Shown here in pieces: positions 18,316 through 25,663 of a stretch of DNA of 64,000 bases (position 1 is its first letter; each line of letters begins with the position of its first letter). The stretch spans positions 310,001 through 374,000 of the forward strand of contig CAWAHF010000004.1 in the NCBI GenBank assembly GCA_963781805.1, written 5' to 3'. Both the position numbers and the translations under genes were made by a program. The notes beneath the pieces are model-generated. The model worked only from the letters and a program-made list of their open reading frames with translations. It had not been told where the DNA came from and made no database searches. This DNA comes from JAFGPL01 sp963781805 (GTDB lineage: Bacteria; Bacteroidota; Bacteroidia; Bacteroidales; UBA10428).

Positions 18316-18363
18316 AAGTATGGTAGAATTATTTTAAAACAATCTTTAGAGTTCCATAGGGAA
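18314..18363 (+). repeat. Degenerate copy of the covarying-hairpin leader repeat
   Basis: GAAAGTATGGTAGAA (18314-18328) is followed after a 22-base spacer by the weak hairpin GTTCC-ATA-GGGAA (18351-18363) and then AAAAGAAA. The layout and spacing match the clusters before the genes at 25664 and 39410. It ends 17 bases before the ATG at 18381. Confidence 0.55.
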
Positions 18364-18380
18364 AAAAGAAATATGAAAAA

Positions 18381-19457
18381 ATGAAAAATTTAACAGTTAT
18401 TTTCTTAATAATTATAAGCTTGATTAGTTGTAACCGGCAAATATCCTTCAAGGACGGTATTATTCTTGAAGAATTTATTTTCGATACGGCCTCTTTTCCC
18501 TCATGTCATGCTGCAACCATTGCCGAAACGCCTGAAGGACTTGTAGCTGCATGGTTTGGAGGCACTCGTGAACGAGATCCGGATGTTTGCATTTACGTAA
18601 GCCGGAAGGTGAATGATAAATGGACAGCTCCTGTGGAAGTAGCAAACGGAATCATCAACGATACATTACGATATCCAACATGGAATCCGGTTCTTTTCCA
18701 GGTTCCAAACGGAGAGCTCATGCTTTTTTACAAAGCAGGTTCCAGTCCTTCCACCTGGTGGGGCATGCTTACTAAATCAGCAGATAACGGAAAAACCTGG
18801 GGTGTTGCGGAAAAGCTGCCTGAAGGATTCCTTGGCCCTGTTAAAAATAAACCCGTTCTGTTGGAGAATAACCGGTTGCTTTGCCCCTCTAGTACCGAAG
18901 GCAATGGCTGGAAAGTACATTTTGAAGTAACAACCGACGTTGGAAAGACATGGGAGATGATTGGCCCAATTAACGATGGAAAGATATACAATATCATACA
19001 GCCGTCAATTCTCCGGTATAAAAATGGAGATCTTCAAATACTTTGCCGTAGTAAAAATGCGGTAGTTGCAACTTCCTGGTCGCATGACAATGGAAATACC
19101 TGGTCGCTGGTTCAGGAATCGGGGCTGCCCAATAACAATTCAGGAATCGATGCAGTTACCCTGGCAGATGGAAGACAACTTGTTGTATATAATCATGTTA
19201 AAACACCAATAAATGCTCCAAAAGGTTACCGGACTCCTCTAAATGTAGCACTATCTAAAGACGGCAAAAAGTGGTTTGCCTCACTGATACTGGAAGATTC
19301 TGAAATAAGTCAATACTCGTATCCGTCGGTCATTCAATCAAAAGACGGGATGGTGCATATTGTCTATACCTGGCGAAGGGAGAAGATAAAATACGTGAAA
19401 ATAGATCCGCGCAAATTAAAAATGAAAGAAATTATCGATGAAAAATGGCCTAACTAG
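18381..19457 (+). CDS. BNR-repeat sialidase-like hydrolase (GH33-type fold), lipoprotein
   Basis: The 358-residue protein has a lipobox (IISLISC). It matches the compact BNR_2/exo-sialidase family: CHAATIAETPEGLVAAWFGGTRERDPDVCIYVSR, NPVLFQVPNGELMLFYKAG, the Asp-box-like SADNGKTWG, GPVKNKPVLLENNRLLCPSS, SHDNGNTWS, SGIDAVTLADGRQLVVYNH and SYPSVIQSKDGMVHIVYTWRREKIKYV. Classical sialidases cut N-acetylneuraminate. RG-II has no sialic acid but contains the related ulosonic acids Kdo and Dha, so these are the likely targets here (inference). The leader carries a degenerate hairpin repeat. Confidence 0.8.
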   Translation: MKNLTVIFLIIISLISCNRQISFKDGIILEEFIFDTASFPSCHAATIAETPEGLVAAWFGGTRERDPDVCIYVSRKVNDKWTAPVEVANGIINDTLRYPTWNPVLFQVPNGELMLFYKAGSSPSTWWGMLTKSADNGKTWGVAEKLPEGFLGPVKNKPVLLENNRLLCPSSTEGNGWKVHFEVTTDVGKTWEMIGPINDGKIYNIIQPSILRYKNGDLQILCRSKNAVVATSWSHDNGNTWSLVQESGLPNNNSGIDAVTLADGRQLVVYNHVKTPINAPKGYRTPLNVALSKDGKKWFASLILEDSEISQYSYPSVIQSKDGMVHIVYTWRREKIKYVKIDPRKLKMKEIIDEKWPN

Positions 19458-19492
19458 GCCACCAAAACACAAAATCACCAAAAAACACCAAA
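19458..19492. repeat. Left inverted arm of GxxExxY element 1
   Basis: Word-repeat DNA reading GCCACCAAAACACAAAATCA and onward in ACCAAAA words runs right up to the ATG of the GxxExxY gene. Its reverse complement is found at 19897-19933, with about 27 of 36 bases matching on simple alignment. It also overlaps the end of the upstream sialidase unit, starting one base after the stop codon. Confidence 0.8.
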
Positions 19493-19894
19493 ATGATCAA
19501 AAAGAATTTTGCACCAATACCGGACGAATTAGATAAAGTAGGGAGGTATATTGTGGATGCAGCATATACAATTCTTAAAAATCTTGGTCCTGGTCTTTTA
19601 GAAAAAGTTTATGAGCTATGTTTCTGTCACAAATTAAGTAAACGAGGGCTTACATATCAAAGACAAAAAGACATTCCAATTGTCTATGACGGACTTCAGT
19701 TTGATGAAGGATTGAGGCTGGATGTTTTAGTAGAAGAGCAAGTTATTTGCGAATTAAAAGCTCTTGATAATGTAAATCCGGTTTGGGAGGCTCAAATTTT
19801 AAGTCATTTAAAATTGACAAATATGAGATTATGTTATTTAATAAATTTTAATGTAGTAAATATTGGTCAAGGTATTAAAAGATTTGTGCTTTAA
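19493..19894 (+). CDS. GxxExxY protein (PD-(D/E)XK nuclease-like), copy 1
   Basis: The 133-residue protein carries the family motif GLLEKVY (residues ~35-41) and the nuclease-type signature LRLDVLVEEQVICELKA (D...E-x-K, residues ~76-92). Family: GxxExxY proteins, small relatives of PD-(D/E)XK nucleases, scattered through Bacteroidota and other phyla; their function is unknown to me. It has no signal peptide, unlike its exported enzyme neighbours, and is clearly foreign to the pectin operon. Its ATG touches the left inverted arm and its stop lies two bases before the right arm, so gene plus arms look like one inserted unit. Confidence 0.88.
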   Translation: MIKKNFAPIPDELDKVGRYIVDAAYTILKNLGPGLLEKVYELCFCHKLSKRGLTYQRQKDIPIVYDGLQFDEGLRLDVLVEEQVICELKALDNVNPVWEAQILSHLKLTNMRLCYLINFNVVNIGQGIKRFVL

Positions 19895-19896
19895 TA

Positions 19897-19933
19897 TTAG
19901 TGTATTTTATTGGTGATTTGGAGCTTTGGTGGC
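19897..19933. repeat. Right inverted arm of GxxExxY element 1
   Basis: It begins TTAGTGTATTTTATTGGTGA and ends GAGCTTTGGTGGC. Read in reverse complement it starts GCCACCAAAGCTCCAAATCA, matching the left arm at 19458. The next gene starts 18 bases later at 19952. Confidence 0.8.
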
Positions 19934-19951
19934 AAAAAAAATTAAGCAAAG

Positions 19952-21340
19952 ATGAAAAGATTGACAATTATTTTAAGCATTTTTATCGGATTCAATTCTA
20001 TTTATAGTCAAACTTCTGACGATCAATATAAAAAACCATTGAAACAGGTACTGGATGAAGTTCAGAATCGATATGGTATACAGATCAGGTATCCTGAAGA
20101 ACTTGTGAATGATAAATGGGTTACCTATGCTGACTGGCGCTATAGGCCTGACCTTGAAAAAACACTTACCAATATTCTGTCATCTCAGGACATTACCTAT
20201 GTCAAAGAAGGATATAAAAAGTATAAATTAAAAAGTTACGAATATTATCGCTGGACACTCGAAGACGGCAAGGAGCAGGCTGAATATCTGGCATCGAAGT
20301 ACAACGATACCATTTCCTGGGAAAAACGAAAGAATGAATTGAAGCCCTGTATCTGGTCGGCGTTAAAATTAACTCATCTTCCAACATGGACTGATTCAAA
20401 ACCAATCATTTCAAATGTCAGGAAAATGAATGGATATATTATCGAAAACTTTGCCCTGGAGACGTTACCGGGTGTTTATGTTTGTGGTTCGTTATACAGG
20501 CCTACAAAAATAAAAGGTAAAATCCCCGTAATGCTTTGTCCAAACGGTCACTGGCAGGACGGGCGTTATCGACCTGACCAACAATACCAGTGTGCCATGC
20601 TTGCGCGATTAGGTGCAGTAGCAGTCAGTTACGATCTGTTTGCCTGGGGTGAATCGCAGTTGCAGTTTAAAGAGGAATACCACCAAAAAAGTCTGGCCAT
20701 GAGTATGCAGGTGTTAAATTCACTACGAATTATGGATTATCTTTTATCGCTGAAATATGCTGATGCAAACAGGGTTGGCATGTCAGGCGGTAGTGGTGCT
20801 GGGAGTCATACGATGCTGATTACTGCACTTGATGATCGTATCAAGATAAGCGTCCCGGCAGTAATGCTCTCTTGTTATATGTACGGAGGTTGTCCTTGCG
20901 AAAGCGGAATGCCGGTTCATCTGTGTGGAGGAGGTACCAACAATATTGAACTGGCCTCAATGGCAGCTCCGCGTCCCCAACTCATTATTTCCGACGGTAA
21001 AGACTGGACGGCAAATGTTCCTGAAATTGAATATCCCCTGGTTAAACGAGTGTACGAATTCTATGGAAAAGCTGACCTGGTAAAAAACGCTCATTTTTCG
21101 AATGAGGGTCATGATTACGGATATTCGAAACGGGTTGCTTTGTATGAATTCATTGCTCCGTATCTGGGATTGGATATTAAAACCATCAAAGATAAAAACG
21201 GGAATATCGACGAATCAAAGGTCACTATTGAAAAAGAACAGGCTATGTATGTATTTGGACCTAAGGGTGAAAACCTCCCGGCAAACGCCATCAAGTGCTT
21301 TGAAGTGTTGGAAAAAGAATTTGAAGAGGAAATAAAATAA
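19952..21340 (+). CDS. CE19-like pectin esterase (alpha/beta hydrolase) with N-terminal STN-like domain
   Basis: The 462-residue protein has a signal peptide (LTIILSIFIGFNSIYS). Residues ~25-85 (KPLKQVLDEVQNRYGIQIRYPEEL...LEKTLTNILSSQDITYV) resemble the short STN/secretin-type domain. The hydrolase core has IPVMLCPNGHW, VAVSYDLFAWGES, the nucleophile elbow GMSGGSGAG (Ser ~278), SDGKDW (Asp ~348) and EGHDYGYSKR (His ~387), a complete Ser-Asp-His triad. The Bacteroides thetaiotaomicron homologue I have in mind is BT1017, the RG-II-linked methyl esterase that founded CE19. Inferred role: removing methyl (or acetyl) esters from galacturonan before the glycosidases act. It probably continues the upstream operon, interrupted by the GxxExxY insertion. 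Confidence 0.75.
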   Translation: MKRLTIILSIFIGFNSIYSQTSDDQYKKPLKQVLDEVQNRYGIQIRYPEELVNDKWVTYADWRYRPDLEKTLTNILSSQDITYVKEGYKKYKLKSYEYYRWTLEDGKEQAEYLASKYNDTISWEKRKNELKPCIWSALKLTHLPTWTDSKPIISNVRKMNGYIIENFALETLPGVYVCGSLYRPTKIKGKIPVMLCPNGHWQDGRYRPDQQYQCAMLARLGAVAVSYDLFAWGESQLQFKEEYHQKSLAMSMQVLNSLRIMDYLLSLKYADANRVGMSGGSGAGSHTMLITALDDRIKISVPAVMLSCYMYGGCPCESGMPVHLCGGGTNNIELASMAAPRPQLIISDGKDWTANVPEIEYPLVKRVYEFYGKADLVKNAHFSNEGHDYGYSKRVALYEFIAPYLGLDIKTIKDKNGNIDESKVTIEKEQAMYVFGPKGENLPANAIKCFEVLEKEFEEEIK

Positions 21341-21347
21341 TATGTAT

Positions 21348-21393
21348 GAAAACTCAGTGTGTCTCTGTGAATACTCTGTGTCCCTCTGTGGTT
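21348..21393. repeat. Half word-repeat element (CTCTGTG type)
   Basis: CTCAGTGTGTCTCTGTG (21353-21369) and CTCTGTGTCCCTCTGTGG (21374-21391) are CTGTG-word DNA of the type seen in the arms at 18177-18277. No complementary second arm was found before the next gene at 21464. It looks like a decayed or incomplete element. Confidence 0.55.
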
Positions 21394-21463
21394 AATGATT
21401 TTATTATTTATTGATTAAAAATTTAAGTTAGTTTTATTCAGCGGTTTAAAGAATTAATAATAA

Positions 21464-22393
21464 ATGAATTCAAGAAGAAGATTTATAAATAAAACAATAG
21501 CTGCAGCTGCAACTAGCCTTATTTTGCCTAAGTCTTTAATAACTTCTTACAATTTAAAAGAAAATATACAACCAAAAAGGAATCAAAAGAACCAATGTTA
21601 CAAAATTGCCGTTTGCGACTGGATGATATTGAAAAGACAGAAACCCGGGGCATTCAAACGAACCAGTGAGATAGGCGCAGATGGTGTGGAAGTGGATATG
21701 GGCGGTTTGGGAGATCGGGTAACTTTCGATAATCAACTACTTGATCCAGTTATAAGAAAGCAGTTTCTTGACGAAGCTAAAAAGTATCATTTAGAAATAT
21801 GTTCAATTGCTATGTCGGGATTTTATGCCCAGTCGTTTGCAGAACGCGAAACCGTTCCCGTCATGATTCGCGATTGTATTAATACCATGCAACTGATGCA
21901 TGTGAAGATAGCTTTCCTTCCCTTGGGGGTGAAGGGCGATTTGGTGAGATATCCGGAGCTTCGTCCTGTGATTATCGAACGCTTTAAATCAATAGCTCCA
22001 ATGGCAGAAGCCTCTGAAGTTGTAATAGGAATAGAAACAGCGTTGGATGCTGCTGAAGAAGCAAAGCTGCTGGATGAAATCGCATCATCTTCAATCAGAA
22101 GTTATTTCAATTTTGCCAATGCACTTCAGAATGGAAGAGATGTTTGCTCTGAATTAAAAATTCTTGGTAAGGACAGAATTTGCCAGATTCACTGTACCGA
22201 TCAGGATGGGGTTTTGCTCCAAAACAATACCCGTTTGGATATGCCGAAAGTCAAACAGACATTGGATGATATGGGATGGAGCGGCTGGCTTGTCATTGAG
22301 CGATCGCGTGACGCAAAAAATCCAGGCGATGTCGTAGGTAACTTTGGCGCTAATACAAGATATTTAAAATCAATCTTTCAAGATAATAACTAA
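21464..22393 (+). CDS. Tat-exported sugar isomerase/epimerase-like TIM-barrel protein
   Basis: The 309-residue protein has a Tat-type start (NSRRRFINKT, then AAAATSLILP). The body matches the xylose-isomerase-like/AP-endonuclease-2 barrel: FKRTSEIGADGVEVDMGGLG, YHLEICSIAMSG, VVIGIETALDAAEEAKLLDE, SYFNFANALQNGRD, ICQIHCTDQDG and WSGWLVIERSRD. Metal-ligand positions typical of the fold are plausible at Glu in GIETAL, His in QIHCTD and Glu in VIERS. Members isomerise or epimerise sugars, but Tat-exported versions in PULs have mostly unknown substrates. The next gene starts 7 bases after the stop, so it is co-expressed with the GH141-like enzyme. An exported apiose or sugar-acid isomerase is possible but unproven. 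Confidence 0.8.
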   Translation: MNSRRRFINKTIAAAATSLILPKSLITSYNLKENIQPKRNQKNQCYKIAVCDWMILKRQKPGAFKRTSEIGADGVEVDMGGLGDRVTFDNQLLDPVIRKQFLDEAKKYHLEICSIAMSGFYAQSFAERETVPVMIRDCINTMQLMHVKIAFLPLGVKGDLVRYPELRPVIIERFKSIAPMAEASEVVIGIETALDAAEEAKLLDEIASSSIRSYFNFANALQNGRDVCSELKILGKDRICQIHCTDQDGVLLQNNTRLDMPKVKQTLDDMGWSGWLVIERSRDAKNPGDVVGNFGANTRYLKSIFQDNN

Positions 22394-22400
22394 TTAAATC

Positions 22401-24323
22401 ATGGATAAAAAAATAAGCATAAAAAAGTGTATAAATGTAATTGTTTTCTGGTCAGCCTTTTACCTTTTATCAGGAGCGCAAACAGCAAAAATCTGGGTTA
22501 GTCCAAATGGGTCTGACCGAGCTAAAGGAACCCTGGAACAACCTATGGCAACCTTAAATATGTCGTTAAGAAAAGCCCGCGAGATGAGAAGATTGAATGA
22601 TCCGTCTATTAAAAATGGGATAGAAGTAATTCTCAAAGAGGGAGTATATAATCTTTACGAACCTGTTTATATAAGATCGGAAGATTCAGGGAGTGAGACT
22701 TCTCCAACCATCATTCGTTCAGCAGATGGCGAAAAAGCAGTTATAAGTGGTGGAAAAAAAGTTGAAAACTGGAAAAAAATTTCAGAAAAAATTGATCGTC
22801 TACCATCAGAAGCACAGGGAAAGGTATGGGCTGTAGATATACCATCTGTTTGGGATCAATCGCTAAATTTTCGGGAATTATGGGTCAACGGGAAAAAAGC
22901 CAACAGAGCCAGTTCATTTAATGATGGAGAATTAGATCGAATCATAAAAAGTGATAGTCTTAAAGAAGAAATGTGGATTCCTGTTCCGAAGATAGCGCTT
23001 CAACATGCTGCTCAACTGGAGTTTGTGATTATCCAATGGTGGACCGTTGCCAATCTTAGGGTAAAATCATATAAGGTTATTGATAATAAGGTGAAGTTAA
23101 CTTTTTACCAGCCTGAAAGCAGGGTTGAATTTGAACATCCCTGGCCAATACCGATTGATGATTCGTCTGATATTTATAAGGTCGATACAAAATATCCGTT
23201 CTGTGGAAATTCACCATTTTACTTTGCAAATTCACTCGAATTGTTGAATCAACCGGGGGAATGGTGTCGGGATGTTGTTTCCGGAAAAATTTATTACTGG
23301 CCAAAAGAAAATGAAGATATGACTAAAGCGGAAGTAATCATTCCTGTTTTGGAAACAGTAGTTCATGTGGAGGGTTCTCTCGACAATCCTGTAAAGAACA
23401 TCATATTTAAAAATTTATCTTTTGAATATACAAAATGGAATCGACCTTCTGAATGTGGCCATATACCCGTTCAGGATGGGATGTATATGATTGATGCATA
23501 TAAATTGAGACCTTCTGGTACACCCGGAAACAAATCGCTTGAGAATCAGGGTTGGCTTGGTAGACAACCAGCTGGCGTATCTTTGAAGGGGGCATGCAAT
23601 ATAACTTTTAAAAAATGCAAATTTACACATATGGCAGCGACAGGTCTGGATTTTATTAAGGGTACCAATAAATGCAACGTTGAAGGATGTATTTTAAGTG
23701 ATATTGGTGGTAGCGGTATAAGAATTGGTTTTTATGGAGATTTAAGTATAGAAGATCATATCCCTTATGATCCAACAGATGAAAGAGAAGTATGTCAAAA
23801 TATCCGAATTGACAACAATCTTGTTACCAATTGCTCAAATGAATACTGGGGGTGTGATGGCATTAATGTGGCATTTGCGCATGATATCAATATCGAGCAT
23901 AACGAAGTAAGCTATTTGAATAATTCGGGTATTTCTGTGGGTTGGGGTTGGACTGCTGTGGTTAACTGCATGAAAAACAACAGAATTCATGCAAATAATA
24001 TTCATCATTTTGCAAGACAGTTGTATGATGTTGCTGGTATTTATGTGCTTTCTGCACAGCCAAATACCGAAATAAGTGATAATTATATCCATGACCTGGA
24101 ATATGCTCCCTATGCGCATCTGAAAGAACACTATCAATATATTTATCTGGATCAAAATTCTTCCTACATAAGAGTTTTGAATAACTGGACTGATAAGGCA
24201 AAATTCAATGCAAATGCAAATGGATACGGAAACGATTGGAAAAACAACGGCCCCCAGGTCGATCCAAATATAAAAGAAAAAGCAGGATTGGAGGATGGAT
24301 ATAAAGATCTATTGAATCAATAG
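22401..24323 (+). CDS. GH141-like right-handed beta-helix glycosidase
   Basis: The 640-residue protein has a signal peptide (CINVIVFWSAFYLLSGA). It begins with the DUF1565-like opening IWVSPNGSDRAKGTLEQPMATL and EVILKEGVYNLYEPVYI, followed by ELWVNGKKANRAS and a long beta-helix with VSLKGACNITFKKCKFTHMAATGLDFIKG, GGSGIRIG, GCDGINVAFAHDINIEHNEVSYLNNSGISVGWGW and YDVAGIYVLSAQPNTEISDNYIHD. This domain order is that of GH141 (BT1002 of RG-II breakdown removes alpha-L-fucose; other members act on xylan). Asp ~485 (CDGIN) and Asp ~542 (YDVAG) are candidate catalytic acids. The stop codon overlaps the left arm of the second GxxExxY element. Confidence 0.75.
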   Translation: MDKKISIKKCINVIVFWSAFYLLSGAQTAKIWVSPNGSDRAKGTLEQPMATLNMSLRKAREMRRLNDPSIKNGIEVILKEGVYNLYEPVYIRSEDSGSETSPTIIRSADGEKAVISGGKKVENWKKISEKIDRLPSEAQGKVWAVDIPSVWDQSLNFRELWVNGKKANRASSFNDGELDRIIKSDSLKEEMWIPVPKIALQHAAQLEFVIIQWWTVANLRVKSYKVIDNKVKLTFYQPESRVEFEHPWPIPIDDSSDIYKVDTKYPFCGNSPFYFANSLELLNQPGEWCRDVVSGKIYYWPKENEDMTKAEVIIPVLETVVHVEGSLDNPVKNIIFKNLSFEYTKWNRPSECGHIPVQDGMYMIDAYKLRPSGTPGNKSLENQGWLGRQPAGVSLKGACNITFKKCKFTHMAATGLDFIKGTNKCNVEGCILSDIGGSGIRIGFYGDLSIEDHIPYDPTDEREVCQNIRIDNNLVTNCSNEYWGCDGINVAFAHDINIEHNEVSYLNNSGISVGWGWTAVVNCMKNNRIHANNIHHFARQLYDVAGIYVLSAQPNTEISDNYIHDLEYAPYAHLKEHYQYIYLDQNSSYIRVLNNWTDKAKFNANANGYGNDWKNNGPQVDPNIKEKAGLEDGYKDLLNQ

Positions 24324-24355
24324 GTTTCCCGCAGATTACGCAGATTGACGCAGAG
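24323..24355. repeat. Left inverted arm of GxxExxY element 2
   Basis: CGCAGATT-word DNA: GGTTTCCCGCAGATTACGCA and on to GACGCAGAG. The reverse complement is at 24811-24844, where GTTTCCCGCAGATT matches exactly and the rest nearly so. It starts on the last base of the upstream stop codon. Confidence 0.82.
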
Positions 24356-24397
24356 GAAAGTATAAGAATAATCGGATAATTTACATATAAAAACTAA

Positions 24398-24775
24398 ATG
24401 AAAGAAAACGAGATATCCTTTTTAATAAGAGGTGCAATATTTAAAGTTTATAATTCGCTTGGTCCGGGATTATTAGAATCTGTGTATGTTGCAGCTTTGG
24501 TTCATGAATTGAAAAAGGAAAATCCGGATGTGAAAACCGAAGTTCCTGTATCAGTAATCTATGATATGCAAAAAATGGATTTAGGTTTTAGATTAGATAT
24601 TTTAGTTAATGATTTGGTAATTATTGAAGTAAAATCGATAGAGCAACTAGCTGAAGTTCATCATAAAATTGTATTGACCTATCTGAAAATTGCAGACAAA
24701 AGACTTGCAATTTTAGTAAATTTCAATACTGATAACATTGAAAAAAGCATCTTTAGAAAAGTAAATAAGTTGTAA
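24398..24775 (+). CDS. GxxExxY protein (PD-(D/E)XK nuclease-like), copy 2
   Basis: The 125-residue protein carries GLLESVY (residues ~27-33) and LGFRLDILVNDLVIIEVKS (D...E-x-K, residues ~66-84), with LAILVNFNTDNIEKSI near the end. It belongs to the same small nuclease-like family as the gene at 19493, but the two differ widely in sequence, so they are not a recent tandem copy. It sits between inverted CGCAGATT-word arms (24323-24355 and 24811-24844). No signal peptide. It has no evident link to pectin use. Role unknown: a nuclease tied to propagation of the repeats is the idea raised by the context. Confidence 0.88.
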   Translation: MKENEISFLIRGAIFKVYNSLGPGLLESVYVAALVHELKKENPDVKTEVPVSVIYDMQKMDLGFRLDILVNDLVIIEVKSIEQLAEVHHKIVLTYLKIADKRLAILVNFNTDNIEKSIFRKVNKL

Positions 24776-24810
24776 TTATTTCATATTCTCAAAAAATAAA
24801 TATGATAACA

Positions 24811-24844
24811 AAATCTGCGAAAATCCGCGAAATCTGCGGGAAAC
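24811..24844. repeat. Right inverted arm of GxxExxY element 2
   Basis: AAATCTGCGAAAATCCGCGA followed by AATCTGCGGGAAAC. It reverse-complements the left arm at 24323. The frame of the following gene stays open through this arm and would give a false N-terminus. Confidence 0.82.
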
Positions 24845-24849
24845 ATCTT

Positions 24850-25527
24850 ATGCTGCAATCGATAAAAATTTATCTAATGTTATTATTTCCATGTATTGGA
24901 AGTCTAAACACTTTTTCACAATCCAAAAATCCCTACCTCAACTTTAACAAGGATTATACATATGTGATTACTGCAAGGTCTTCTAAAATTGTGAATACGC
25001 TCCATATTTCGGATTCATTAATATTTCAGAGAGTTCAGTCTATTATTGCAGAACAATACAGGAACCTCAGCGCCACCCACGATTTCAAAGATACTCTTAT
25101 CAAACAACAGAAAGAACAAAATTATCCGGATAAAGAAGCAAGAATTAAAGCAATCAAAGATTCTGCCTATGCGGCGCTATATATTTTGCATGCTCATTTT
25201 CTTGCATCCCTGGCATCAGAACTAAGTTCAGATCAAATTGAGAAGGTAAAAGATGGTATGACATACGGTGTTTTGCATAACACCTATAACGGTTACCTGG
25301 ATATGCTTCCGGAACTGACCGATGATCAGAAAAGATTTATTTATGCCGCCCTTTACGAAGCCCGTGAACTCGCGATGGACGAAGGCTCCTCAAAAGCTAA
25401 GCATGCCATGTTTGGTAAATACAAAGGCAGAATCAACAACTACCTGAGCGCCGAAGGATATGACCTTTCCAAACGAAGCAAAGAATGGGAAGAAAGATTG
25501 AAAAAAGAAAATCAAACAAAAGGATAA
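24850..25527 (+). CDS. DUF3826-like exported protein
   Basis: I start at 24850 (MLQSIKIYLMLLFPCIGSLNTFS, a signal peptide), giving 225 residues. The in-frame ATG at 24802 lies before the repeat arm and would encode repeat DNA. The mature part is alpha-helical and charged: SDSLIFQRVQSIIAEQYRNLSATHDFKD, HAHFLASLASELSSDQIEKVKDGMTYGVLHNTYNGYLDMLPELTDDQKRFIYAALYEARELAMDEGSSKAKHAMFGKYKGRINNYL is the conserved stretch I associate with DUF3826. Members are frequent next to rhamnogalacturonan genes and their function is unknown. A binding or accessory role in the periplasm is the best guess. Confidence 0.7.
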   Translation: MLQSIKIYLMLLFPCIGSLNTFSQSKNPYLNFNKDYTYVITARSSKIVNTLHISDSLIFQRVQSIIAEQYRNLSATHDFKDTLIKQQKEQNYPDKEARIKAIKDSAYAALYILHAHFLASLASELSSDQIEKVKDGMTYGVLHNTYNGYLDMLPELTDDQKRFIYAALYEARELAMDEGSSKAKHAMFGKYKGRINNYLSAEGYDLSKRSKEWEERLKKENQTKG

Positions 25528-25536
25528 TTAAAAATA

Positions 25537-25654
25537 GTCCTGTAAGGACGACAGTATATATATTAATGATCCAACAAATACACTAATTACAAGTCCCATA
25601 GGGACGACAGATTGGTAGAAAAACAATTAGAATATCAACCAGCCCCGTCGGGGC
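25537..25654 (+). repeat. Cluster of three covarying 13-nt hairpins before the GH43-like gene
   Basis: Three hairpins with 5-bp stems and 3-nt loops: GTCCT-GTA-AGGAC (25537-25549), GTCCC-ATA-GGGAC (25593-25605) and GCCCC-GTC-GGGGC (25642-25654). The stems differ but all stay paired. The first two are followed by GACAG, the second continues as ATTGGTAGAA, and the last is followed by GAAAGAAAC and the ATG at 25664. This suggests structure-selected RNA or DNA hairpins rather than chance repeats. Confidence 0.75.
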
Positions 25655-25663
25655 GAAAGAAAC

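Noticed and set aside
19493..24775. The two GxxExxY genes as a toxin-antitoxin or restriction system
   Set aside because: No partner antitoxin or methylase gene is present; each gene stands alone between inverted arms.
24802..24849. Upstream start for the DUF3826-like gene
   Set aside because: It would translate the right arm of GxxExxY element 2; the ATG at 24850 opens a signal peptide.
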